Part shown: positions 1-11,300 of the stretch, piece by piece
Layout of the letters: every line of letters starts with the position of its first letter
Position numbering within the stretch: position 1 is the first letter of the stretch
From: Gamarada debralockiae
Lineage: Eukaryota > Ascomycota > Leotiomycetes > Helotiales > Hyphodiscaceae
Assembly (NCBI GenBank): GCA_002803225.1
Contig: NXFV01000959.1
Coordinates: 22,269-86,268 of the forward strand
Length of the DNA: 64,000 nt
Direction: 5' to 3'
Position numbers and translations under genes: made by a program
The notes under the pieces: model-generated
What the model was told of the DNA's origin: nothing
The model's database searches: none
The model's input: the letters and a program-made list of their open reading frames with translations, nothing else

Positions 1-667
1 TGCAATACGTTACAAATGAACTTGTGAACTAGATATGACCTCATAGAGCTCCGGAGTCTGAGACCGCGAGTGCAGGTCTTGTCCACCTTACTAAACCCCT
101 ACCAGGCGATGGGGAACACGCGAACGAAACAATAGAATATTGGTTTCTCGGATCTAAGCCCCTAAAAGGCCGAGCTTGAATAATGAAGTTTGATGAGCCA
201 CATTGGGAACGCTGAATACCTCGCCCATGAGGAGTTATGAGAAAATGTGATATTGATATGCGCAGAGTCCAGAGATGTTCTGTCTCGTCAGATCCAGTGT
301 AGACAGTGCTTTGAAAGCAGGGGACGGATCCTTCTCAAATGGTGTTGGGAGTAACTCAGTCGGATCTGAGCTGTGACACAATATGCCGGCGGATGGGATG
401 CTGGAAGAACACTCCAGATTCTGAGGTTGTGCCACTAGTTTCCAATAGTCACTAGCCCTGAACATTCCGTGGTACCATATATATTTAGGCCCATAGGATT
501 TCATGCGACACGTTAATTATCGCACGTGTTGATGGACAGCGCTTGTCCGGAGGCCGATAAAGCTAATAGCGGTCAATGCTAGACTCTTGGTGTCACACCT
601 GGCTGACATGCCATAAATTCAAATAACGCCTTCCAACAACTTATTCCACACTACCTTCTTGTTCATA

Positions 668-1531
668 ATGTACGGCTTGACAAACATCGACGAACTGAAC
701 GAAGAACCATTTTTGCATCAAGGCGGGCACCCTGCAATGACTTCTCCAAACTTCTCGGAAATTGACGATCCTTTGTGGATCGCGATGATCGAAATCCACG
801 GGGGCCTGGTGAGTCAATCTGCCGCACGATCCCGAAATTCGAGATCTTCAACTCCTTTGACATAACTGATATGCATGTAGTACCTCGAGCATAATGATGT
901 AGTTTTCGCACTTGACGTCTCGATATCCGACATCCAAGAAGCGAAGTCGCCAGGAACAACGAGGACAGAATTCGTAAGCCCTGACCGTCCCGATCAGTGT
1001 CCATTCGACCATGACTGACAGCCTAAAGGATGAAAATGCTTGGTTCATCCCCGCGATGTTCTTAAAAGTCGACATGAGCTCTGTAAGTGGCCGACGTCCA
1101 ATTCGTTGTACTTAGATCCTCGAATCCAGTGCGACTTGCAAACAACGCTGAAAGACACTGAGAGCCGAAATATATCTTAGAATTCGTAAGCTTACGTCCG
1201 TTGTGATCTTCGTGCTCACGATTTCCAGGACCATACACTCGGTGCTCCAGTGGACGAAGATGATCCAAAAAACAACGGCGGTTCGAAGGACGACCCTCCT
1301 CCAGATACGGTATGTCCTCTTAGACCCTCTTCAACTTCTACCTCCAAGAATACACCCAGAGATCAGTACAAAGGGTCCTTTCCAAGGATATTTTCTATTT
1401 GTGGCTGGGTGAATTGGGAAGTAGCCAATCACCACCGCCGCGCCACCTTGTGGCTGATTTATCCCAATGCTGTACATCAGGACTTCCAGTACAACCAGAG
1501 ACTACCGTCACAGTACAAGGCTCAGAGCTAA
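668..1531 (+). CDS. Uncharacterised four-exon protein (196 aa)
   Basis: I do not recognise this gene. A coherent model is exons 668-808, 881-973, 1029-1082 and 1229-1531. Every exon is a multiple of three, and every intron has a good donor (GTGAGT, GTAAGC, GTAAGT) and an AG acceptor. The first intron has an ACTGAT-like branch site and the second a GACTGAC-like one. The product would have 196 residues: an acidic N-terminal half containing the piece ALDVSISDIQEAKSPG, then a proline- and asparagine-rich stretch, then a tryptophan-containing C-terminus. I see no signal peptide or membrane segment. Four consistent phase-0 introns are hard to get by chance, which argues for a real gene or a recently dead one. 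The surrounding DNA is decayed, so it could also be a relic. Confidence 0.4.
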
Positions 1532-3790
1532 CAATTGTATAGTCATATGGCGGCAGATAATTGACATCTCTGCCTTCCACCAAAAAGTGAGGAATAGCTT
1601 TCTATTCATATGCCCTATTCTCGAAATCAGGCTCTTTCGGAACAATTGTTCAGATCATGCCCCTGCGGACACCTTCCCAGTTCGGTCGCCGAACGCATTC
1701 TCATTGGCCGAGGTCCGAGGGGTTTTCAGATCCCGACTTCACCGTTGTTCCCCCGTCCAATCTTCGCTCGTCCTACCAGACATGGTTATATCCAATTGCC
1801 TTTTTGGTGCTGACCAGATATCTAGTTTGATGATCTTTCGTGTGGGCCTCATATCAGCATGGTGTTTCTGGGTTTTGGCGTCATGTGGAAGAACACACTG
1901 CCCGTTTCCCTCGTGAATCATGCATCACATGTTTTGCAAACTGAGCCCGTTCTACATATTCTTGCCTGTGGAAGGGTTTTTCATTTTATAGTATTTGATT
2001 CAGGAGCAATGGGTTCTCAATTTTGACTTGCCAATTTTGTAGGTAGAGCGCACAGACAGAATCATCAAATATTTCTCTGGGGCGCAAACACTTCTCGCAT
2101 TGCCTTCTATGCCAAAATTATAGGCCTTTGGAAAAGATGATATATCACAGGTAATTCGACGTCGGAATCTCGACATGGACATTTTCCATTTCCGTCTTTG
2201 GACTTGGGCTGTTGCCTATGCGCTAATCATCAACCCAATGCGTCCGATGTCTTGCACTTGCCTTTGGAAGAGAAGGGACGAAGAGTTTTCGTGGGAAAAT
2301 GAAAGCACAATGAACATCATTAGCATGAGTACAAAGGCAGGCGCAATTGAAATTCGCCCCTTCTCAGGAATACCAAAATTCCCTAAATCTCTATAAACGC
2401 GCGAATTTATAACTATACCAAAACTTATTAAAACGCCCTTAAGTCAAGCACAGTAAAAGAATAGAAGTATATTTATCTTTTGGTAGTTTTTTATGTTCTA
2501 GAATTATTAGTTCCATTTTAAAATCAATTGTCTTTAAGGCCCTTTTTTAGAGTCTGGCTTAAATTTTGAAGCTGGACAATTTTCAATTGCGGCGCTGTAT
2601 TATCATGTGAGCCCTGGCACGTGAGTAAAACGGACCGAAAACTTTAGTATTTTGTTATATGCCACCTGTAACTATAATAGTAAAACTACTTTAATTCGAG
2701 CGAATTAAATGTAATCCTATTGTTATTTACTAGTATTGTAAGTCTATATAGGGAAGGTTCAACTTTCTTTCTTTCCTTTTTTTCTTTACAATTAAAAATC
2801 AAAGCAAACTACGGACTGCAACTATACTTGTTATCGACTGTAAATAGATAAATGACCCTTACAGACTCCCAAGCATGGCCAATTTGGCCTAGAACGTTCT
2901 CGCGGCTTTTACTGTAAGATATTTCTCTTCTTCGCTCTTACTTTTAGACTAAGCAGATACTAACGGACCGGGCTGCCCCCGCTTCCACTTCAAATGGTCG
3001 AGATCGCATTGAACTTAAGTGGGCATCTGCTGGGTGTAAAGAAATTTTGCGATATAATGAGAAAATCCCTGGGCAGAATAGCATTATTTTGTTTTATTTT
3101 TTGCTTAATTATTATTTTTTCTTTCCTGTGGGCATGTTTAGCCAGCCTCAAGGTATCTGCCATTCAGGTCGCTCTTCAACTGTCTCGTCCACTTCAGCAC
3201 AACGTTTATTTGACCATGTTACACAAGAACTCCTAGCAAATGGTGCACTTTGGATGACTTTCCAAAGTGGCTATTTGAAGAATTTTGATAAAGGGAGGAT
3301 GAGAGCGACCAATAAGGTACGTGTTGCTCCGACCCAACCAGAGTATCATTCTTCGGATGGCTTGTGGATCAGGCCTGAAAGCTATTCAGACGTGGGATAA
3401 GTTGATGTGGTGCAGTTAGATACTCTTCAACTAGCACTGTGGTTGTATTGAATTTTTTTCAGAATCGAAAATCTACAGGAAAAGGTCCAAGAAGAGTCAA
3501 AATATGAAAATCTTTTCGGTAGCGTTGGTCCGGCTTTCCCAAAACGGATTCGGTGGCTGATTGAGGGGTAAACAGGGGCTTGAAATGAACCTCAGCTTTA
3601 GAGCTGTACGGAGGTACGGAGACAATTTCACCTTCCATCTTCTGATACCATTGATCTCATATCCTTTCGCAATGTTTTGTTTTTGAATGATTTTCTGTTC
3701 ATAACAGCTTCATTTAGCGTGTTTTTGCGACTCTTTTGACGCGTCCTGGTTTTAGTCACTGCCAACGAAAGCTCCGCAAAGCCAGCAGCG
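1532..3790. other. Gene-poor, decayed, AT-rich stretch
   Basis: No convincing gene is visible. Roughly 2396-2850 is strikingly AT-rich and contains a TATATAGGG stretch followed by a pyrimidine tract, which recalls an LTR promoter, but no terminal repeat pair was found. An open frame at 3047-3400 shows no recognisable domain; its first part is a run of T-rich codons. A 54-base piece at 2162-2215 matches the 3' end of the gene at 9652-10847 (listed separately). The rest looks like a mosaic of old insertions next to the P450 gene. Confidence 0.4.
2162..2215 (+). repeat. Relic resembling the 3' end of the STAND-like gene
   Basis: By eye these bases align with 10787-10839 at about 47 of 54 positions, with one single-base insertion; most differences are transitions. 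At 10787-10839 the segment encodes the last residues before the stop codon of the STAND-type N-terminal gene. Here the extra base shifts the frame. The similarity fades on both sides, so only a fragment remains. Confidence 0.55.
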
Positions 3791-5457
3791 ATGGAGATCT
3801 TACAAAGAATCCTCGACGTGTTCGGAGAACACAGGTCACTCATAATCGTGTCTGTCATCATTACGGCTCTATTTATTGCCGCGAAACCGTTATTCAGCGT
3901 CAAATATGACCCCCGCGAGCCTCCCATCATCTCACATCCAATCCCTTTCATCGGTCACGTTATCGGAATGTTTAGACTTGGCGCCAGGTATTTCGACTTC
4001 ATCAAGTACGTCCTTCCGTTTCTTTTCAATCTCAATCCTATTAATCCGCGAGCCACTCTTTCTGACCCTCCCGCAGCCAAGAACACAACTACCCAATCTA
4101 CACTCTCCCAACCCTCACAGGCCGAACCTACATCATCACCTCACCAGCGCTCGCAGCAATTATCCAGCGTACCTCCAAGTCCACTTCATTCTACTCCGCC
4201 ATCCTGGAAGTGACGAAACGTCTTAGCGCGTTCGATAAGCCAACCATGGACATCATCTTGACGAACGCGAACGGCGACCAAGGAGATTTTGGACTCATGC
4301 CCGAATCGCATGACATGATTGCTAGCGTTCTCGGACCCGGTCCAACATTAAACGGCATCATCAAGCTCCAGCTTGAGATTTTCACCGAGACCCTGGGAAA
4401 ATTGAACCCCAAAGATGGTGAAGTTGTTGATTTGCTCGAATGGCTCCGAGAGCAGTTCACCATGGGAAACGCGCGCACAATGTACGGGCCCGAAAACTTA
4501 TTCGCCATACACCCGGAGCTAATCAAGGATTTCTGGGTTTTCGAAAAAGGCATGTTCGGTCTGCTCGCCGATATCCTTCCCTCCATCTTCGCTCGCAAGG
4601 CATACCTAGCCCGCAAAAGAATCTTCGCGGGGTTGGTTGAGTATGTGAAGAAAGAGCGGTATAAGAAAGCGAGTTCGATGATCCAGCAAAGAGTTGCGAT
4701 TAATTTGAAACATGGGATTACCCCAGAGATGACGGGACATTGTGAACTGATTATGCTTTTCGCGATTGTTGGGAATGCGATCCCAACCTCGTTTTGGTTG
4801 TTGGCGAATCTGTTTTCGAGACCTGAGTTGCTTGCTGAAGTGAGAGGAGAGATTGAGAAGGCTGTTACGGTGGTGAAAGGAGATAGTGGGAAGGAAATCA
4901 GGGCCATCCATGTTGATACGTTGAAGTCTGTCGCGCCTGTGCTGACGTCCTGCTTTCGGGAGACGCTCCGCATGGCTGCGAATCTCACTTCCGTGAGGTG
5001 GATATTGGAAGACACGATGATCGCGGATAAGTACCTTCTCAAGAAGGACTCAATTGTTCAGGTTGCTAGCGGAGTCATTCATATGGATGAGGAGATCTGG
5101 GGCGCAGATGCGGGCGAATTCAACCCTCGCAGATTCGTAACAGCGACCGAGAATGCGTCGGACAAGACCGCCACGGCACCGCTTCCGAAGAATGTGCCGT
5201 CAGCAGCCTTCCGAGCCTTTGGGGGTGGGAGCGTCATTTGCCCCGGTCGACACTTCGCTCAGAGCGAAATCGTTGGATTTGTAGCTGCGGTTGTGATGGG
5301 GTTTGATTTTGAGAGGCCAGGTGGTGGGGTGATAGAGTTGCCAGAGAGGAATAATGAGGTGATTCCGTTGGCTGTGATGAAACCGAAGGATGAGTGCAAC
5401 GTTGTGATAACAAGGAGAAAAGGGATGGAGGGTGTGAAGTGGGAGCTTGAACTATGA
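3791..5457 (+). CDS. Cytochrome P450 monooxygenase
   Basis: Two exons, 3791-4005 and 4077-5457, give 531 residues. The 71-bp intron has a GTACGT donor and a CCCGCAG acceptor, and the join is in frame. Residues about 15-37 form a hydrophobic N-terminal anchor (RSLIIVSVIITALFIAA), so the enzyme should sit in the ER membrane. The I-helix region is around residues 290-310. The ExxR motif is ETLR at 367-370. A PERF-like NPRRF precedes the haem loop FGGGSVICPGRHFA, whose Cys460 should ligate the iron. Such enzymes hydroxylate or epoxidise small lipophilic substrates using NADPH-P450 reductase. Overall character suggests the CYP7/CYP8-like (group IV) fungal enzymes, which is family knowledge rather than proof. 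The substrate is unknown. It converges with the NmrA-like gene on its right. Confidence 0.93.
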
Positions 5458-6021
5458 GACTGTATTCCTGAAAATAGAGGGTGCGACGCTAGTCGAGAGA
5501 ACAATTCAAAGTGTGCTTTTGAATGAAAGTCAATCCCCAGAAGTGTCACTGAGATGTACCATAAAAGGGGCTCGCAGAGACAGAGTTTCTGCTAACGACA
5601 AGTAGAACGAGCTTGTTGGCAATCAGAGCGTTGCGACTTTAGCCACAAAAGGATAAGTACTACAGCCATAATTGTGTACCCCACAAGAGGTTCAAAAGTT
5701 TCACTGGGAACCTGACTTCAGGCAGGAATTTCGCAGTGTTTGGTTTTCACAATAGTTTTTTGTTAACAGCAGCTTATCGACAACGAAAACTCAGCACGAC
5801 AGGAATGAAGCTTTCAAAATCACCTGCTTAGTCTAAGAAATTCGCGCCAGGGACACAGTATTTCTTACTTTGTCGCCAAGGAATGTGTTCGTTTCCCTCA
5901 GTTCCACAATTCTAACCGTACAATGCACCTCTCGTTCAATGCTTCATCGCACCATAGAACTTCTCCCAATCAAACACACATTTCCAGAAGCCCAATCTTC
6001 CTTTCACGAAGCCACTCGCTC
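5458..6021. other. Convergent 3' intergenic region
   Basis: About 560 bases lie between the stop codons of the P450 (+) and the NmrA-like gene (-). It should hold both polyadenylation regions. I see no gene, repeat or RNA in it. Confidence 0.5.
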
Positions 6022-6945
6022 TCACTTCAAATTCCTCACCATCCACCCCCTCACATCCTCAACTTCAATGCCCTTTTTGACATTAAACGTCACCTCCTTA
6101 TCCCAATAACAGCCCTTTCCCTCCGCAAAAACAACCCTATACTTACCCACAAAATTCTCCGGGTCCCTCCTCAACTCCTCTTTCAACGCTTCTACTGTCC
6201 AAACCTCCCTCTGCACCTTCTTCCCCAGCACCTCATCCACTAAGTCCGCCATTTCCCCATAAGAGATGGTTTCCCCAGCAATGTAGACGACTTCGTTTTT
6301 GAAAGGCGGATTAGTCTCAAAAACGATCGCTGCTGTGAGTTTCCCGATGTCTTCAGGCGTAGTCAAAGTAACTTTGTTCTCCCATCCACCCAAAGCCCTC
6401 ACGATTCCCTCACCATTTTGATACTCGAGATCCACGACGCCAAAATAATCCTCGAACAAAAAACTCGTAAACATGCCCGTAGAAACAATGATCCATTCCG
6501 TCTCCTTCTGACCCCTCAACAAATCCCTAACATCCAACTGCTCATCAAATAGTGTCTGCGCGCTTCCTCTCCCAATGACATCATAATCGACGCCAAATTG
6601 CCAGGGAATATATCGTTTCACACCAGCTTGAAGGACAGCTTGAGCGATCTTGACCTGGGAGCCAGGACCGGATGCAAAGCCTAGGCAGGAGATAATTAGG
6701 TCGTAGGGTTTGAAGAGGGAGACGAGGTCAGGGATAGTGGAGGTTGCGATATCGCCAGGTACAAGTGAGATATTGAGGTTTTGGAGGGTTTTGTGTTCGG
6801 CAGCTTTGGAGCTTGATGGTGATGAGATGGTTGACTGGCGCAGAAGAACGGAGATTTTGGTTGTAGATGGAGCTTGTTTGGCAAGAGAGGTGAGCATTGC
6901 CATGCCCAGCTCTCCGGCACCGAGAACGAGGATGCTGGCTGCCAT
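6022..6945 (-). CDS. NmrA-like / isoflavone-reductase-like NAD(P)-binding protein
   Basis: A single 307-residue exon. The N-terminus ASILVLGAGELGMAML carries the GxGxxG dinucleotide-binding loop of an NmrA-type Rossmann fold right after the start. The central piece QFGVDYDVIGRGSAQ and the downstream TSLSxDIG-like block TLTTPEDIGKLTAAI are typical of the PCBER/isoflavone reductase/NmrA group. No signal peptide or membrane span is seen, so it is expected in the cytosol. Members are either NADPH-dependent reductases of aromatic compounds or redox-sensing regulators; the sequence does not tell which. It shares strand with HIS7 upstream (about 250 bp apart) and converges with the P450, so a common pathway with the P450 is possible but not shown. 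Confidence 0.88.
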   Translation of the reverse strand: MAASILVLGAGELGMAMLTSLAKQAPSTTKISVLLRQSTISSPSSSKAAEHKTLQNLNISLVPGDIATSTIPDLVSLFKPYDLIISCLGFASGPGSQVKIAQAVLQAGVKRYIPWQFGVDYDVIGRGSAQTLFDEQLDVRDLLRGQKETEWIIVSTGMFTSFLFEDYFGVVDLEYQNGEGIVRALGGWENKVTLTTPEDIGKLTAAIVFETNPPFKNEVVYIAGETISYGEMADLVDEVLGKKVQREVWTVEALKEELRRDPENFVGKYRVVFAEGKGCYWDKEVTFNVKKGIEVEDVRGWMVRNLK

Positions 6946-7193
6946 TATTGATGGATTTGGGGAAGTACCTAAGTTAGAGAGGGAGTACTTTTGATAGATA
7001 TAGAGAGCAGACCGTTAAATAAACTTCTGTATCTCCGCACACGGAGCACCGAGTATCATTACACAAAGGGGAACTTGGCGCTCTGCAAAACACGTAAGGC
7101 TGACAAATAGACTCGGACAAAGACAGTCACGTGAAGTTGAGAGTCACCCAAGATCATAACGTGCAGCAGCAAGATGACAAAGTCTTTGTCTAT

Positions 7194-8932
7194 TCACAGT
7201 TCGCTCTCAAACTGCCTGACCATCTGTCCCTTCTCTGCGAGAAATTCCTTCACTTGCTTGACAGTGTACTCGCCCCGGTGAAACATCCCTGCGCCGAGAG
7301 CAGCATCTGTCTGCGTTTTCGAGAAGACTTCTTCGAAATGACCTGGGTTACCTGCTCCGCTGGAAGCAATGACTGGTATGCTGATGGCGCTCTTCACTTG
7401 ATTGATCAACTCTAGATCGAAACCGCTGTTTGTTCCGTCCTTGTCTATGCAATTCAGCAGGATTTCTCCAGCGCCCATTGCCTCCACTGCCTTCACCAGC
7501 TCTACCACATCCATATCCCGCGTTTCTCGCCCCCCTTTGATAGTGCATGCATACCAACATGCTTGCTCGCCATTCGGACCGGGGTATTTCGTTTGGATGG
7601 TGTTGTGTTTCGTCTCGGCCGGCTTTGAAATATAAACTCTCTTCGGATCCACGCTAACAACCACAGCTTGATTTCCGTACGCGGCTGATATCTGCTCAAT
7701 GGCTGTATTTCCAAATAATTGTTTTCCACCAGCATAGTACTCCTCCGCTGCAGTCACAGCATCTGACCCTATCGACACCTTGTCTGCGCCGCTCTTGAAA
7801 TACATTGTGGCGATTTCTAAAGCTGGGACTTTCGTTCCGTCTGTATCTGTAGTATCTCTAATTCCTCCGCCGATTGTAAGCGGTACGAAGACCGTTTCTG
7901 ATGTCCTTCGCAGAATCTCCAGCATAGGTAGATCTGCTAGCGGGCAGTCCCGGAAGCTTGTGATATTGAGAAATGTGACTTCGTCTGCTCCTTGCTCGTA
8001 GTATTTCCTCGCCATTTCCACGGGCTTGCCAAGATTTCGGACATGGCCTCCTGCTGACTTTTCTCGTACATCGTATTGATCGCCTTTTGTCACGACAAGA
8101 TCTCCTTGGTCGTTAGTTCGAACGTCTAAGCATGCAATGACCCTTCGTGTCAAGCCTTCCTTTGCTGCTTGTAATCCTGCTTCCACTCCAGACTCTTGTA
8201 GGGACTCGCCATCCAGAAATGCCTTTATAACTCTCAAACCAGCAACTCCGCTCTTTTCTGGATGAAACTGGGTAGCCAGAATGTTCCCCTTCGCCACAGC
8301 ACCCACGAATTCCTCATCTCCATATCTTGCCGTCGCGACAGTCCAGCCCTGGTTCTCAAGGGCCCCTTCCCTGTATGGTACCTTGTATGAGTGGACGTAA
8401 TAATATTTCGAGCTGGGTCGTAATCCATAAACTTGCTTATTTGATGTATTCGCGCTATTCCATCCAATGTGCGGGACTGATTTCGAGCTGTTGTCAAATC
8501 TATCGAGCTTGCCTTTGATGAGACCTAGTCCTGGGACTGCTGGGTTTTCTGCAGATCCTTCGAACAATACTTGCAATCCTACGCAGATTCCCATAAATGG
8601 CTTTCCTGATTCGATGTGTTTTCGTATTGCGGGAAGGTAACCAGCGGAGGAGAATTGTGTCATGCAGTGGCCGAAGTGGCCGACGCCGGGAAGGATGAGT
8701 TTCTGCGAATAAAGAGTTAGCTAACGCTTTTCTAAATCCTCAGAGTTTCGAAGATAGGTAATTATAGTCTGCAAATATCCCTCTAGGTCCAATTGTACAG
8801 CTCACTCACATCTGCTCTCTCGACATCTTGTGGACTTCTGATCCACTCCACATTGTATCCCACTTTCTCGATGGCATTGACCAAGCTTCGCACATTACCT
8901 GCGACATAATCGAGCAGATATACCTTCGGCAT
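7194..8932 (-). CDS. HIS7: Imidazole glycerol phosphate synthase (HisH-HisF fusion)
   Basis: Two exons on the minus strand, 8932-8810 and 8702-7194, give 543 residues, about the usual length of fungal HIS7. The start [17 protein letters not shown] is the conserved HisH beginning. The glutamine amidotransferase half has the nucleophile Cys81 in [12 protein letters not shown] and the partners His188 and Glu190 in [10 protein letters not shown]. The cyclase half starts near residue 225 with [11 protein letters not shown] and ends with the phosphate-binding [18 protein letters not shown]. The enzyme turns PRFAR plus glutamine-derived ammonia into imidazole glycerol phosphate and AICAR in histidine synthesis, in the cytosol. 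The intron has a GTGAGT donor and a CAG acceptor. A perfect TGAGTCA lies about 76 bp upstream of the start codon. Confidence 0.97.
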
Positions 8933-9651
8933 CTTTACTTCTTTGAAGGCATAGAATGGCGAGAATTACTACGAACTTTGAATTGGACAAGATCTGTTGA
9001 CGCGAAGTGAGTCAACACTGAAATTTTTGGCGGTGCAACTGCGCTGTCCCGCAATTTCTGCCAAATATGACCGCCTTCCGACTTTTTGTTCCAAACGTTC
9101 AAACGAACTTCTTCATTCACGCACCAACCTCACTCGAATCCCGCCAATTAGTGTTCACGGACACTCCCCTTTCCTCCCCAAATGCGTAAGAACTTCAATA
9201 GATATACCCCGCACATTCAAGAGCATTGGCTCCCCGTCTGCTTCCCCAAATCTGCCTGATGTAGGGCGCATTTTTCAGGCTCGCCCAGCCTCATCTTCTA
9301 ATTAGGTGTCGTGACTAGCCCTAATTCTCGCAGGCAATAAAGTAAATCGTCTTTCCTCTCTTATCGTGCCATTTCTATTTGTTCTCTTTTTGACTTCTTT
9401 CTGAATACTTTCATATCCTCGACCCATATAACTTACTATATCTTCTAGGTGCTGCTCAGCCCCCCAAAATGAGGGTTTGCTAATTCCGGTACGGTACGAC
9501 AACGAGCTGATGACAAGGCCTCAGGCTCACGGACCTTTCACCCTAGTTGGGCGGCCGCATCAAAGAAGGCTGCCCAACCTCGAACCGAGCCTTGCGTTAG
9601 AAAGCTTTCGTTTTACAGTAAAAACAATCAACTCCACTGACGACCTCGAGT
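8933..9651. other. Divergent intergenic region HIS7 / STAND-like gene
   Basis: About 720 bases between two divergent start codons. Apart from the TGAGTCA site near HIS7 I see no motif, repeat or gene. Confidence 0.5.
9008..9014. promoter_or_regulatory. Gcn4/CPC1-type TGAGTCA site upstream of HIS7
   Basis: TGAGTCA is the palindromic bZIP site read by Gcn4 in yeast and CPC1/CpcA in filamentous fungi. It lies 76 bp before the HIS7 start codon, a normal distance for cross-pathway control of amino-acid genes. Function is inferred from position and known biology. Confidence 0.7.
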
Positions 9652-10847
9652 ATGTCGTTCGGCTGGTCCGCTGGCGACATTGCCGCGGCAATCAGCTTGT
9701 TGGTTGAAGTTGTGCAGGCACTTGACAGCGTTCATGGGGCCGCGAACAACTGTCGGGAAGGTATCGTATTCCTCAACAGACTCATCCATACCCTCGAGCC
9801 TTTGAAAACCTTCACGGATATTGATGCAAGCCCTACATTCAAAGACGAGATCTGCAGGGAAATCGACGCCATCAAAATACCTGTTGAAGAGTTCCTGGCA
9901 ATCGTCGTGAAGTACGAGTCAAGTCTAGGGCCAATGGCCCAGAACGGGCATTACCGTCATGTGGGAAGGAAACTCCAGTGGCACTATTCAGAGGCTAGGA
10001 AGCTAGAGAAACTAGAGAAGAAGATTGGAAATTATATGCGGACCTTGGATATCCTTCTTCAGCGCCTAACAACGTAAGTTATCGGTGACATGATACGGAA
10101 GGGTAATGTCATAAGAAACCAAACTGATAAGTTGACAGCGACATTATATCCTCCACCCAGAAGAGTTTACCAGAAAGCCTACGTGCAATCTTCACGGAGG
10201 TTTTAGATGGCCGACTCCGATCCGCCTTTCGGGATGATCTCAGACCGTTGGAGGCAAACATGTTGGCTTTAAGAGAAGAACTTTCTCAAAATCATCAAGC
10301 CTTAATCGGCTATCTCGGAAAGAACATGCTTGTTACTTCCGCATTAGACACAATCTTAGAAACCATTATGGAGTCGAAAACCAAAAGGCAGGCCGAAATC
10401 TTGGAAAGCCCTAGATTAAGGGATATTTCTGACTCTCCACACATTGCTGAGAGCGATGACGCCTATACAGCAGCCCAGTTACAACCGGACGTCTCCAGAC
10501 TGGATGTACAAGGTCTGTACTTGCCGGATGCAGCTTGCATCTACCATGCCAGTCAATTTCGCCCCGAAAAAAGAGTTAACACAAAACTACGATGGTGGTG
10601 GATGGAATCCAGATCAAGCTTTCTTTGGATACAAGAGCCGCTGGGTAACAGATCCGCGTCGCTTATCAGTACCGGAGTCTTGATTGCAGCTCAACTAGCA
10701 AAAATACCAGTGATACGACTTTGCTGCGTGGATGAATGCAGACCAAAAGCCCGGATATCGACATCTTTTGAACGGCTCATCCAATATCGGAATCTTGACA
10801 TGAGCAATTTCCATTCCGTCTTTGGACCTGAGCTGTTGCTGCTCTAG
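9652..10847 (+). CDS. STAND/NLR-type N-terminal helical protein, short form (376 aa)
   Basis: Exons 9652-10073 and 10139-10847 join in frame across a 65-bp GTAAGT...CAG intron. The start SFGWSAGDIAAAISLLVEVV is the characteristic amphipathic helix opening of the helical N-terminal domains found on many fungal STAND/NACHT and ankyrin proteins. A charged helical stretch (ARKLEKLEKKIGNYM) follows near residue 125. Residues about 240-376 contain a WWW motif and SFLWIQEPLGNRSASL, which resemble the region of longer relatives where an NTPase-like core begins, but I see no Walker A or B. At 376 residues it is short for the group, so it may be a naturally truncated or adaptor-like member. A 54-base relic of its 3' end lies at 2162-2215. 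Confidence 0.6.
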
Positions 10848-11300
10848 CCTGAGCTGTGGGTGAGACCAACTTAAATCAGGCTAAGCAACTTAGCAAGTGA
10901 TCCGAGGGGAGCCTAGCCTAGTATCCCTTCGAATGTGAGTTTACAAGCGCCTTGGCAATGTCGCGTACCGACCAATTAACACATAATTGAGTATCAAGGC
11001 TGCTAATGAAGCCTGCCTTGCATTCAACCTCGAGGCCAAGGCTCATTTTAAATTTCAATTATTATTATGGCGTTCGATCCCAGCAATCTACAATCAATTT
11101 TTGAAATCTCAAGCTTCATCGTGACTCGCAGCATCGTGATTTTCAATACAGTACATTTCTACTGCGCAGCCAGAATCTCACAGTCAAAACGAGTTGCAGC
11201 GTAGGACAGACAGTAGACTTTGATACCATTGCTCCTGCCTCACCTACAAATCAACAATTTACCTCGAATATATCTGTGACGAGTCAGAGATTCGCCCACT
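10848..11300. other. Intergenic region upstream of the HET gene
   Basis: About 450 bases holding the 3' end of the STAND-like gene and the promoter of the HET gene. No clear motif is seen. Confidence 0.45.

Noticed and set aside
2600..2850. Complete LTR retrotransposon
   Set aside because: Only promoter-like features were seen; no terminal repeat pair, primer-binding site or pol domain could be found.
4191..5042. Long open frame on the minus strand inside the P450 gene
   Set aside because: It is a shadow of the P450 coding strand, with no domain or start context.
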